Shown: in pieces, positions 47,230-58,219 of the stretch | Position numbering within the stretch: position 1 is the stretch's first letter | Layout of the letters: every line of letters starts with the position of its first letter | Assembly (NCBI GenBank): GCA_014905825.1 | Contig: JACGCN010000001.1 | Span: 2,790,001-2,854,000, forward strand | Length of the DNA: 64,000 bases | Direction of reading: 5' to 3' | From: Lyophyllum atratum | Taxonomy: Eukaryota > Basidiomycota > Agaricomycetes > Agaricales > Lyophyllaceae | The notes under the pieces: generated by a model | Seen by the model: only the letters and a program-made list of their open reading frames with translations | Databases searched by the model: none | Told to the model about the DNA's origin: nothing | Made by a program: the position numbers and the translations under genes

Positions 47230-50200
47230 CTATTGCTTAATTACTTCCAAGGTGTTCTCTCTATCAATCAAGTGCGCAGCCCGCCTCCTTTCACGATTTT
47301 TCCGTGAAGCCCGATTGAGTGCCAAAATAGCATATTTGACCTTGTCATATTCCTGGTCTTGGACAGCACTAGTATGGTTAACTAGTTAGCTGACATCCTC
47401 AACAATACAAATTTAACTACGAACCTGTTCACATCAGACATAAATTGCGTCTTCGCCTCATTGGGAGCAGCAGCAGTTGATAGTTGCTGAAGGACAGCAG
47501 GAAGCCAGGAGAGAAGCTGAGAAGTCCACACAAAGGATATCACACGGAAAACGGACACCACGACTGAGGTGGAGTCCTCCGGGAAGTCGCCAATAAGTCC
47601 TGCTAACAAGTATCCCACCAACTCATATCCTTCCTTTTCGAAAACGGCTCGGATAGAAGCCGCGTATAAAGGAAACTTGGGAGGAGGAGGAATTGTACTC
47701 GGAACGAGACAGTCGTGGGTCAAAATGATACGGAATAGATCCAATGAGGCGAAGATGATATCGGTGTGGACCACAGTCAGGGCGGCCATTGCAATCCGAA
47801 ACGCTACGGAGAAAGCCGGGGATTGAAAGAAGATATCGGGACCATGGTCAATCAATTGCAAAAGCATTTGCAAATAATCTTCCAATACTAAAAGTGGAAT
47901 CATGTGTGTTAACAGATGTTGCGCTTCAAGGACCTGACACGTACCATCTGGAATGTCGCCAGGTGCTTTAGCTTGCAACATGGAGACGACCTTGTTCGTA
48001 GATCGTTCGTATATCTGTCGATAAGATCCCCGCAGAATTAGGTCCTCTTCATTACCAAAGGCTCCGATGACCTTGCCAGCGATCCAGAGGTAACTAGGGT
48101 ATCCAGTGGCTTCAAAGGCAAGCGACATTCGTGCCACTGCAGAAGACGCAACTGGGAGAGCAGAACTCCCGAACAAATTAATTCCATGACGCAGAACGCG
48201 CGTTGTTCGTTCCGCAACATCATAATTAGAACCGTATTTGGCAAGGAAAGCGTCGAAGACAAGCCAAGCTTGATCGCAAGTGCCGCGGCACGCCGCTGGA
48301 AGCTCTTCCCCAAAACTGCGAATGACATGGAGCATGATTTCCAGATTTTCCAACCCATCTGAGCAATAAATGCCTTTAGAGTTCGAACCCTTAAACGAAG
48401 ATACAGACGTACTGTTGACATTCATTAGTTCCTCTTGAGTTGCAGGTGTTGGCCGGTTAGTAACCGCATGAACCTGTCCAAGGAGATCCAAGGAGAAGGT
48501 TCGAAGGGATTCCGCAGCGCGTTCCATAGGCATAGCAGAAATAACATGAGCAATAGCTTCATAAACCTGACGCCTATCGTCCTGGGCTAACTTCGAACCC
48601 GTAGTGCTGAGGAAAGTGTGCAGAGTCGGCAAGAAGTCGACAAGGTGCTAATTTATATATGTGAGGCGATGCATGCTTGCTTGATTGCAGACTCACCTGT
48701 TTGCAATCTTGGCAGAGATACTTCAAAGCCTGCCCTGCAGCAGCAGATACTTCGGAGTCGGAATCCTCAAATCCCGCAGAGATATACTGAAGTTGGAAGC
48801 TGATGTAGTCTGGGTGCATATTGATCCACTCGGTATAACGAGAAATAATCAACAGCGCAGCGTAACGAACGCGGGGGTGGCTCGGAAGGGAAGGAATGAG
48901 ATCCATGATCTTTGGAACAGCATTGTGGTCGTTGGGGTCAATTTCCGCCCCCATTGAGCGCATCGCAAAGAGAGGGGCTTCTATCTCCTGCCATGAAATG
49001 GCCTCAGGGCCACGCGAAAGGGCTGTAGTGATGAGCTCGTATGTTGCCAACAAACAGGTGTCTGTTCGAAGTACGAAGCAGCAGTCTTTGAGAGTATCGC
49101 CCATGACATGTCTAAAGGAGCGGAAGGACTCGGCTTCCTGGCCAGTGAGAGCGTCTGAATCTGGAGGGAAGTGGAGGTGACCAATGATAACACGCATAAG
49201 GCTCTGATATGCTTCCAAGAACAAGGGAGACACTGATGACTTCTTGCCGATGTTTTGGGCGAGTCGCATCCAAAATGGAAACGTGATTGGTACAATGTCC
49301 AGATCAGGATACGCTGAGCATTCGCCGATGGCCTCAACGATCGGGAAGAATGTCTCCGTGTGCTGCAACAACAGGAATCGATAGGTTTCACCCGCCTCCG
49401 CAAAAATGCGCGCATAACCCTTGACCTTGTCGGGGTCTTTGCGCTCCTTGTGGAGCTGTGGCCGCAGACCGATGACGCGGGGAACGATTAGTTGGATCAC
49501 CGCCATATTCTCGTCAATTTCTTGAGTCTCGTGGATGAGTTCACAAATGACATCGACAGCGGCATCGAAGAGTGCATCCGATGCGAGTGCTTCAAAGGAG
49601 AATGCAAAAAGGGGGGTTTCTGCCAGGTCAGCGGTGCTCACTTCGCCGGCGACGAGCCAACTACGCAGGCAATGGAAAACCTGAGACTGGACGTCGTTCG
49701 TGACCCCTGTAGGACTGATAACTCAGAAGGAGCGTCCTTCACAGAACACGTAACGCACCAGTTGCCTGAATGTACATGGACAACAGCTCCAAGATTCTCT
49801 TTGAGTTCGCTGTGAGTAGGCGTGCAGATCCCTCCCTATACTCATCGTCCTGTACGACCAGTAATACACGTTAGATTGTGATCACTTGGAGAAACTGCGT
49901 AGATGTACATACCGTAACTGGTATCTTAGTGTTGCCGTTCAGCTCTTCGGGAAGAAGTGTCAAAAACTGGAGTAATAAGGGCACTGTTAAGGAATTTCTC
50001 CCAAAGGAATCAATCATCGTCTGGACGGCATCGGGCCAGGACGGCATTTGCAGTGCAATGCCTGCTAGGGACAGACATAACTGGACGATGATATTTCGAG
50101 GTCCAGCATGGTGCTTCTCCAACACAGTCAAAATGGTGTCTCGGAGCGCCGGGAGGTCTTTTTGGACAACTTGGTTGAGATCGTAAGTCACCTGGGTTGA

Positions 50201-50522
50201 GATCAAAGTGATCAAGACAAGAACGATGTAGAGGATTTGAGCCACTGACTTTGGACCTGAAGGTCTGCGCCGCGAACAATTTAGCTCCTGGCGGAGCATC
50301 GGGAGATAGGAGGAGGACATTGCAGGTTGCCCACGCCTCAGGCTAGGACAAGGGGCGATTGGTTCACAGTCAGAGGTGTTGGTCGCGACTGGCCACAGGC
50401 GAAAGACAATTTACAGAATGCTGGAAATCCTGAAGCCAGGAATTTGCCCTTTCTAGCGATGCTTTGTCGGGAGCCTTGCTGAACACATCGAGAGCGGATA
50501 ATAGAGCCTGAATATCAGCCAT
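47230..50522 (-). CDS. MTR10: Importin-beta family transport receptor MTR10 / transportin-3
   Basis: HEAT-repeat karyopherin that imports SR-type mRNA-binding proteins, and in yeast also affects tRNA traffic. About 940 aa. Seen: [20 protein letters not shown] followed by [15 protein letters not shown] (importin-beta N-terminal domain), an exon with [38 protein letters not shown], then long helical repeats: [69 protein letters not shown] and [12 protein letters not shown]. The last exon encodes [20 protein letters not shown] and a basic end before TAG at 47230. Gene order and motifs leave little doubt. Confidence 0.93.
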
Positions 50523-50912
50523 TATACCTGATCTTGGGCGTTGTCTGAAAGTTATTGAGCGTGCGTGCTCAAAGACGTCGATTAAGGCAGGAGTTTGTAC
50601 TTGTTGTCATCAGCTCCATCATCCACGAAAAAGCTGTGAAAGCATGGTATATTGTCTCGTCGACCAGAATAGACTCCACGTAAAGCAAAAAAAAGATTCA
50701 TCGGGCGAATCCTACTAGGGGCAAGAGCAGTAATGAAATATCCGTGCAAAGGAGCGTGGGGAGGGATGGACCAAGATAACGAGTGAGAAACATATGGGTG
50801 AAGGCGATATACATCGAAAGCGAGACTAAAGAGAAATATACTGAGATTGGAATGTCAGCCAAGAGGTATGTTGCAGAGAACCTCTTGCATTTCAAGTGTC
50901 TGTTGCACAAGC
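50523..50912. other. Intergenic region between MTR10 and the septin gene
   Basis: 390 bp with the MTR10 promoter and the septin 3' UTR. Both neighbours are transcribed leftwards. The open frame through 50698-50910 on the minus strand is hydrophobic and low in coding character, and I read it as untranslated. Confidence 0.5.
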
Positions 50913-52634
50913 TCAGGTACGAAGGAATCCCTTCTTTCTGCCAGTCTGGTGAGAGGAACTTCCGTCAGTAAGGTAGTAGATGGCTGAAACTATATCACTA
51001 ACCGAGGCTTTCTCTGGGGTCAGCGGTCGGCCACTCTCGATTTTCCTCTTCTTGTCTTCGAGCTCGGCGCGTTGCTTCTCCAATGCATCCTTCATTTCCT
51101 TGTGACGCGCATAAAGCTCCTCCTCGGATTGCTTGAGCTTGGCCTCCTTCTCCTGCACTTTTTGCTGGAAGACCATCTTCATCTCGGCCTCCATCTTCGC
51201 AAGTTTGGCTTCGTGCAGGACGCGTTCCTCTTGCATCCTTGCTGCGGGGCTGTAGACACGTAGATGAGAAGAGAAGGATGGAAAGCGAGGCGTGACTTAC
51301 TTGATCTCCTTGAACACAGTTGAATCTTGGGCAACACCCATACTGAGAAGTTTCTCGGTCCTCCAGTTCTCGTACAGAACATCGTTGGTATACTCTCTCA
51401 ACTCCTCCATGTATGTCCGGACTAGCATCTGACGGAGTTTAACGAAGTCGCAATGATCCTCGTTATCCACTTCTACCACTCCCCAGGGGTACGCGCGACC
51501 CCGCACTTGTCGACCGTCAGGGGTAGTGACTATCTGATCCGAGCCTACAACGGCAAAGGGAATCTTGCTAGCAATCTCCTCAGCTTCAGCAATGGTCTCC
51601 TCATCCTCGTTGTCGTAGGTAGGAGCTTGGAAGATGTGGATATTGTGGTGGGCAATATCCGAGAGAATCTACGTGTCAATGTTGAGAAAACACCGTCTTA
51701 ACATAGATGAGACTTCTGACCCGCTCTTTGAACTCTGCAATCTCTTCGTCGGTCATCGTGTCAGCCTTGGCAATGACCGGAATGAGATTGACTTTGGTGT
51801 GAAGTCGGCGCATGAATTCGATGTCAATTTGCTTCAACCTTTGGTGGAAATGAATGGAAACACAGAAGGAAGGCGAATAAAAGTCGGCTTACGAATGTCC
51901 CGTAGGCTGAATAAAATACAGACACGCGTGGACACGGTTGTCAACGACCTTCATGCGGTTGACGCGATTTTCTTGCTCCAAATAAGAATCAAATCTCGAT
52001 TCAATATTCTCCACGATGGGCTTCCAGCTAGAACAGGACGTCCTATAAGCTTAACTCATAGAGCTAAAAGCACAATAACACGTACCTGTCATCATTGTTG
52101 ACAAAGTCGCCGAAACCAGGGGTATCAACAACGGTCAGATGAAGTCGAACACCATTTTCTTCAATATCTGTACGTAAAGTGTAAGTTTACATACGTGGCT
52201 CGGAGTCCGCGCGAAAATTGTAAAAATACGTACCAGCCCCAATACTCTCGATGGCAACGGTCTTAGGTCTCTCTGCCGCAGGTGGTAGGGGCTCCTTAGG
52301 AGGATAGAGAGTGGTATTGAACAGGGTGTTGATGAGCGTGGACTTCCCCAGACCCGACTCGCCTGTGGTCTTACGTTGAGATATGGAACTCTCAACGAGG
52401 AAAAGACAACAACGTACCAACGACCATGGCAGTAAACTGGAACCCTTTCCTCACGCTCTTCCTGTGGACCTGGTTAGGAAGATTGGCGAAGCCGACATAG
52501 CCCATCAATTTTTTACGAATGACGGGAGAAATGCCAGTGGTATGGCCAGTAGGAGCCAGCGAAGGGCTGGAACCGTTGGCAAAGCCATTTGGAGAGAGGT
52601 CGCCATTGCGTGAGGAGGCGTAGGAGTCCGTCAT
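50913..52634 (-). CDS. CDC3: Septin, Cdc3/AspB class
   Basis: GTP-binding filament protein of septa and hyphal cortex. About 440 aa. Seen: a short disordered N-terminus, [20 protein letters not shown] (polybasic region), the P-loop [20 protein letters not shown]3 [30 protein letters not shown]4 in [12 protein letters not shown], and the septin unique element around [19 protein letters not shown] with [20 protein letters not shown]-terminal coiled coil runs from about [20 protein letters not shown], ending RKKGFLRT. The [16 protein letters not shown] segment favours the Cdc3 class. One short stretch near 50960-51000 may be an unspliced intron. Confidence 0.93.
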
Positions 52635-53033
52635 CTGGGAGGGATATAAGGAAAGAGGAGGGACGGGAGGAGGGAAAGAAAAATACTTTGGAGTTGAGTG
52701 AGACGGGGTTGAGGAAAGAAGTCGGACGAGGTTGCGTCTGTTTGGCCAGAGTGGCAGGGCCCATGTCCAGTTTCGGCTTGGGCAGGAGAAGCGACTAGTA
52801 CAAATCACCACCAATTTCACTTTGATCAGCCCTGCCTGGAGACCCCAAAGAATAAGAACTTATGCACCCAGGATATCATCTTCATGGTTAGGCGTTGAAC
52901 GTTCTATTCCAACTTCCCATCTTTTCCAACGTGCTTAACGCGAGGCACACCTTGTGCTCACCAGAACGACGCATACTCGTACGATTATTAAATGGATATA
53001 AAGAAATCTATACATGCCCATTGCCATGCCTGT
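52635..53033. other. Intergenic region upstream of the septin gene
   Basis: 399 bp holding the septin promoter, with a pyrimidine-rich strand near the start codon, and the 3' flank of the unknown gene at 53034. I see no gene in it. Confidence 0.5.
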
Positions 53034-53699
53034 CTACCTCGTACATATCATATCCTCGCATGCATCAGCGTTGATAAACAATCGGAACATCTCCTCGGCC
53101 TCCTGTATGTCCAGCATCATTTTGGCCCGACAGCAAGCATACCACTCCCATGAATGTCCATCCCAAGCCGGTTGAAAAGACCCGTCATCACCGTCCGAGT
53201 CTGAAGTTGACAGCGAAAAATAGGGGCTACGGCCTGGGTCGTCATTCCCAGGTAATGGTGACGTCTTCAGTGGGTTGGATTGATAGGGTTTCCACTGATT
53301 AAATCGCTTTTGGGACTCCTGCTGGTGTCGTTGCAGTCGCTGAGGTTTATGTTTGCTGGTCGTGGTGGACGCCGTAATCCCAACATTAGAGGCTGGTACC
53401 GCAACATCCGCTGTCCGTCTCCGTGAAGCAAAGCAGTCAAATTTGCCATGCCTCAGGATCTTTCCGTCTATGCTTCGCAACGTTTCTTCCTTCATGAATG
53501 CCCCAGCTCCTAAGCTTCGTCGGGCGTGTTTACGAGATGTCGTTGGATAGTGTGATGGACCCGGTCGAAGCATTGTAGTACAAGTGGAGCGCACTGCGAC
53601 TATCATGTCGTATCGAAGAGCGTCCTCCGTGTTTTGAGAGCTATTCGTTGGTCGGAGGAGTTGGCTTGCTACGACTTGAATGACTGAGTTATATACCAT
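53034..53699 (-). CDS. Hypothetical protein, intronless
   Basis: A 221-codon open frame from MVYNSVIQVVASQL to DACEDMICTR. I do not recognise it. Visible: an N-terminal third with RYDMIVAVRSTCTTML, a basic middle (TSRKHARRS, then KHKPQRLQRHQQESQKRF), a serine/aspartate-rich acidic stretch (FSLSTSDSDGDDGS), and a C-terminal segment WDGHSWEWYACCRAKMMLD that looks folded. An in-frame ATG at 53738 would add 13 residues. It lies between the septin and mS35 genes, on the same strand. Its length and varied composition favour a real gene, but intronless genes are rare in this window. Confidence 0.55.
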   Translation of the reverse strand: MVYNSVIQVVASQLLRPTNSSQNTEDALRYDMIVAVRSTCTTMLRPGPSHYPTTSRKHARRSLGAGAFMKEETLRSIDGKILRHGKFDCFASRRRTADVAVPASNVGITASTTTSKHKPQRLQRHQQESQKRFNQWKPYQSNPLKTSPLPGNDDPGRSPYFSLSTSDSDGDDGSFQPAWDGHSWEWYACCRAKMMLDIQEAEEMFRLFINADACEDMICTR

Positions 53700-53967
53700 A
53701 CTAGCATGTTTGACGAGAAGAATGTAAGAAAGAACCACATAATGGGAGTTTTCTCTTCATGACAAAGAGCGAGTCTGGCAAAGCGCCGCGAGGGCTATTC
53801 TTTGTTAACATCCCAATTTCAACGGGCAATTGAATGTGCGTGCCACGATGCCACCAATTCACGCATGGCCAGATACAAATAGGCCAATAATCTTTTGTCG
53901 TTGAACGTTTGATGAATGCTTTGTCGCGGAATATGAATCTAATAATATTAGACAATTATAGAACAGA

Positions 53968-54835
53968 TTATGGGTTGTGTCTGGGTAGCCACTCTCTAGG
54001 GAAGTCCAAGATCGACGGGCGGTTGAGAACACGTCCACGGAGATGGTCTCCTCGCTTGGCTTTTTTGACCTTTGAACGCATATGACGCAAATCAAGTGGC
54101 ACGTTCTTGAAGGCGTCTCTTCCGTCCTGTAAACCGCCTGTCGTGAGTAGTAAGAAGCTTAGCGAATAGCATTTAGCTCACATTCGCCTCGGCAATTAGC
54201 CTGTCTAACGTATCACTGGCCCATTTGAGGTTCATGGAAGGCTTCGGGAAGTCCTCGCAGGATATTTTCACAAATCCATTCGCCCAGACCTGGAGTCGAC
54301 TGATTCCGGCATCTCCAGGGGGGCTCGGTGACCACCTCGGCCCTGCTAGGAGTTTGAACTTGTGAACAGCAGTCGCGTCTCGCAAGGGCAACCCGTCGAC
54401 CGACACTACAATGACACGTTTGGCAGTTGCTGGGTGTTCCTCTCCAGCATAGTCCAAAGAACGAACAACCACAGGGGTAGCGGGTGTCGGGGCCACAAAA
54501 GGTTTTCGGTACGCTAGATAGCATTACTATAAAGTCAGAATATGCTAGTGAAGCGGCTCACCAACAAGTTTGGGCATTTCGTGTTCTATCAGCCTCAGAT
54601 AGTATAACACTTGGCGTTGCTGCCGAAGCATGAGATGACCGGCTGAAGTCGTGTCATCGTCGTCGTACTCGTCATCCAGCAAGTCAAACGCTTGGTCTGC
54701 TGTGAGTTTTTCCTCTGCTTTTACGCGTCGCGCCAAGGCAGGAGAAGATGATGAGAATTGTCGGAGAGCTGATGTCGAGGCTATGGGATGTCGAGGGATC
54801 GCATGTGCGCGTGCTAGTCGGCCAAGATACGATGC
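53968..54835 (-). CDS. Mitochondrial ribosomal protein mS35
   Basis: Small-subunit mitoribosomal protein of the S24/S35 mitochondrial family. Three exons (54835-54562, 54513-54182, 54126-53968) give 254 aa. Seen: a Ser/Arg-rich presequence (MASYLGRLARAHAIPRH, ending near RQFSSSS), an acidic helical segment, then the family domain with VVVRSLDYAGEEHPATAKRV, PLRDATAVHKFKLLAGPRW and MNLKWASDTLDRLIAEAN. Exon 3 adds a basic tail with DLRHMRSKVKKAKRGD and LDFPREWLPRHNP. It is divergent from the DUF866 gene, with 144 bp between start codons. Confidence 0.9.
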
Positions 54836-54979
54836 CATCTCGCGAGTCCCAGTTCTGAGTTCACGGTCACGGTGGTAAGGGAAAATCGTGATATCACTAG
54901 GGGACAATGACAAGCTGCACTACACAAGCCCCAACAGACCCACTCTTGATTTCAGCTTGTCCAAAGGACAGCAACAAGC

Positions 54980-55678
54980 ATGGTCGTGAGTCGTCTAAGA
55001 TCACCTATGCTACTCTTCTAATCCTTATATCTCAAGCATCTGAAACTATCAATCAAGGCAGAGCTGGAAAACGTCTCAGATTTAGTCCCGGCTTCAGACG
55101 ATTTCGAATATTTCTTCCAAGTCTCCTTCTAGATCATTGGTGCTCGTTTCCGGACTCACACCTCTTTGTAGGTGAAATGTAACAGCTGTCATGAAGTACA
55201 TCCAAAGCATGTATCTCTTAATCGCAAAGTACGGCTGCCGTTCCGCTTGAATACCACTGTCAGATCGTGAACACCGAGTACAGGAGGAGCATAAGGTTTC
55301 TGGAGGCAAAGGCAGTACTGCACACTTTGTCTGGCGCTGCGGGATGTGTGCGTTCACGAATTTCTTCCATTGTATTCTCTCGTTTAGTGATTGAGTAGGC
55401 AAACGCGAAAGCTCTGCTAAGTTCGACCCCGCATCAGACCACCCTTACAGCGATGAAAATGGCCAGTTTGCTACCCTCTTGGTTATTGAATGCCGCGGCC
55501 TAGAGTTCGTGGGCTTCGCACCCAGGGTATGCTGGTTTTTGGATAAGAAGCTGAATATTGACTGCCTTGCCATTTCTTCAAGGGAATCTGGAAGTGCAAA
55601 GGATCAAACGGCGCAGTTTTCTCAGAAGTTGACCTAACGGAGGGAGAATGGGATGATTATGACGAAAAAGTCTCTTGA
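54980..55678 (+). CDS. CXXC-motif zinc-binding protein (DUF866, CZIB/C1orf123 family)
   Basis: Conserved eukaryotic zinc protein that interacts with mitochondrial respiratory chain and chaperone components in other organisms. Six exons (54980-54985, 55037-55120, 55172-55228, 55284-55347, 55399-55526, 55583-55678) give 144 aa, near the usual 160. Seen: KLSIKAELENVSDLVPASDD, the first zinc pair CNSC in VKCNSCHEVHPKHVSL, SGGKGSTAHFVWRC with the second pair CGMC assembled over an intron, KFDPASDHPYSDENGQFATL, RGLEFVGFAPR, and the conserved end GEWDDYDEK. The first coding exon is only six nucleotides (ATG GTC). All phases close. Confidence 0.9.
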
Positions 55679-55943
55679 AGTTATTTTGTTTCGAGCACCC
55701 TACTGATCATGAGCTTGGCTTTCTTGTAGGCTGCGCTACCTGTCAACATTTCTGATTTCAAGAGCGAGTGGAGTAGAGCATAGCAATCGTCGAGTGGTCA
55801 TGATAATTGCCTGGATGGGTATCGAAAACAGTGAAGATGCAGATCGAAAATCTACAATGTCGTAACGTAGAGTACCAAAGTAAGCGGTAGCCTGCATTGC
55901 ACGCACAATGTATGTCTTACTTGATCGGTCTTCCCTCGCCCCT

Positions 55944-57972
55944 TTATGTGGCCCTCAGGTAGATTCCATGTTTTTTATTGGGCCGCGAAATCCGTCCTGG
56001 GGTTTTTTTTCCCTTCTCGCCTCCGAGTGACCTTGCAAATTTCGATGCGAACTGCCGCACGCCATCCTTCCCCGATTGTATAGTCGCTCCTTTTCCATTT
56101 TTTATTTTTGCTATACGCTCGATGCTGTTGATGTAGGGCATTTGACCCGGATGAGCAGAACATAAAGCAGATTTAGGGAACGGCTAACCCCCAAAGAGCT
56201 ACCTCTGCTTTGCTTATTTTGGCTTTGTGCATATCCACGCCGCGTTCATTCAGAACATCTACGAACCTATGGAAATGCTGTACGAAAAATCAATCAGCCG
56301 AAGCGAGATATCCGGTGGGTTCCTGATGAACGAACATCCACAGAAGTCCTGCAAAAAAACTTCTTCAAGCACCCACCTGTAGCATTAATGATTGAACGTA
56401 CCTGTAGTGCCCAGAAAGCGGGGAGAGTGTGTGTATCAAACCTTGCTTGACTGATATCAGTCCAGCTGACGTTACAAGTCCTCCCGAAGTAAAAGATGAA
56501 TGCTGAAACGTCCCTGGTTCTAAAAGGATAGATGCGGTCGCAACGACAATCGACATAATTTGGCATCACGCTTGCCTTTAATGCCTATAAAAATATTGAC
56601 TTCAGACTTGATGTTAGTATTCCATCCGTAATTGAACTCTCATAATAGTACGAACAGTTCTTATCCTGAACGCGGTCAGAAATCTTGGAGACATCGACAT
56701 GAAACTGGATGCAACTTACGGATACGTATATCCAGGTGTTTCGACGGACAGTTTTTCTCAACAGTCGGTCCATCATCCCGCGAGGCGTCATGTATCGTTG
56801 AAGAAGCCTTACCCATTTATATTTTCTTGGCCTAGGTCCAACATAATGAGTAGCCTGGTTGGAGAGAGATGGTGACGATCCCGTTTGGCGTCTTCGAGCT
56901 CGCGAATGTTCTGGACTTGATTCGCAGGTTGGATCACGAGGAACGATACCACAATCATCGCCTGCGTCTATCCAGTGGCCTGCCGTCGTATCTATCAGTT
57001 GGTTGTTTTTCGCCCATCGTAGTCTCCCGTCAAACTCGATATTGACGAGGTAGTTAAGCCCTGAGGAATGTCATCCATATCAACATGATCCAACATCAGG
57101 CTAAGGTGCGACTGACTTTGTTCAGCTGACAGATATCTATTTGCCGCTCTTCGGTTAATACGCTAGCAGTGTGTGAAGAAAGTTGGCCATCTTACTTGAT
57201 TTTCTATGTATCGCAGGTTCAGGATGACTGATATTTAGAGCAGACCATAAGCGTACTTCTTTCTCTAACTGCGAGCGTGGACACTCGTCGAGAGAAATGT
57301 CTTTCCCCGCCCCTTTGTCAAGCCTGAGGATGTGAGTGGACATCGCAGGTGTTACAACGCAACCTTACCACTTGAAGAAATTCTCAGAGGTGTCTTCTGC
57401 TTGCCACCGTTTGTGGTACCACTAAGCGTGCCCCTTTAGACCCTATATGTAGTACTGCTGACGTGGAAGAAAAACAAGCCTTGACTATAGAGATGCGGGC
57501 AATTAATACAATTGAAGGTCGGAGCACATTATCGCAACGTACGGTTGGATCCATAACGATGTTTCCTGTGGTTTAAGAAGAGCAAAGATTGTGAAATGAA
57601 GCAGTGCTTCTAGACTAGTAGATACCAACCCATCTATAAGTTCAAGCCAGTGCTGGGTTTCAAGATGTTTTTGTTCAGCATCTGCATGATACCCCGACTC
57701 CTCGAGCATACGATTTCCATCTCGTAGCCTCCCAGCGAGGAAAGCGGCACGTTTCCAACGTGTACGGGGTGAATTTTTACCATCGAGTGCCGCTGCGCGG
57801 TCCACCTTGATAAAAAGTGAATAGAGGCGAATTCCATGTAAAATGTACGGCATACCTGAAAGGTTGCCTGAGTCAGTGCATCTTCCCATCTTTGGTCAGT
57901 ACTGAGATACCGCCTCCGTTTGGCCCGCCATTGGCGTTGTATCAGCGTTGCTGCAGCTACTACGAGCGGCAC
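55944..57972 (-). CDS. IQ (calmodulin-binding) motif protein of fungi, function unknown
   Basis: Member of a fungal family with an N-terminal IQ motif. About nine short exons can be joined. Seen in order: AAATLIQRQWRAKRRR (IQ), DGKNSPRTRWKRAAFLAGRL, HWLELIDGKHRYGSN, WYHKRWQAEDTSENFFKW, LDKGAGKDISLDECPRSQLE, YLSAEQRLNYLVNI, FDGRLRWAKNN, MTPRGMMDRLLRKTVRRNTW, FQHSSFTSGGLVTSAGLISV, HTLSPLSGHYR, RFVDVLNERGVDMHKAKISK, and the last exon ERIAKIKNGKGATIQSGKDG to TAA at 55944. One 5-nt exon (57480-57484) and a GC-AG intron are needed to keep the frame. The 5' end is unresolved: in-frame stops lie just upstream of the IQ exon, so a first exon upstream of about 57990 is expected. Confidence 0.82.
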
Positions 57973-58219
57973 CGAACTTCAGAGTCATCTTGCGCCATAA
58001 CTTGAATGAAAGTGTGTGACAAGGACCCCCCGTAACAATGACGTCGTGGGTATTAGGACATTAAATTGCTACAGATGTGGTTACCGTATAAGGCTATAAT
58101 GGGAGACAGGAAGTCGAGGCAGTAGCTAAAATGATATCAGAACAAGTGAATGGTTGGATGCGCAATGGAAAGAAGAGTGTACATGTGGTAGATGAGTGTT
58201 AGTATGGATTCAATCCTAC

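Noticed and set aside
55975..56163. Minus ORF beginning MFCSSGSNALHQQH at the end of the IQ-motif gene
   Set aside because: An intron joining ALWG to IERIAKIKNGKG in the other frame restores the family sequence, so this frame is not used.
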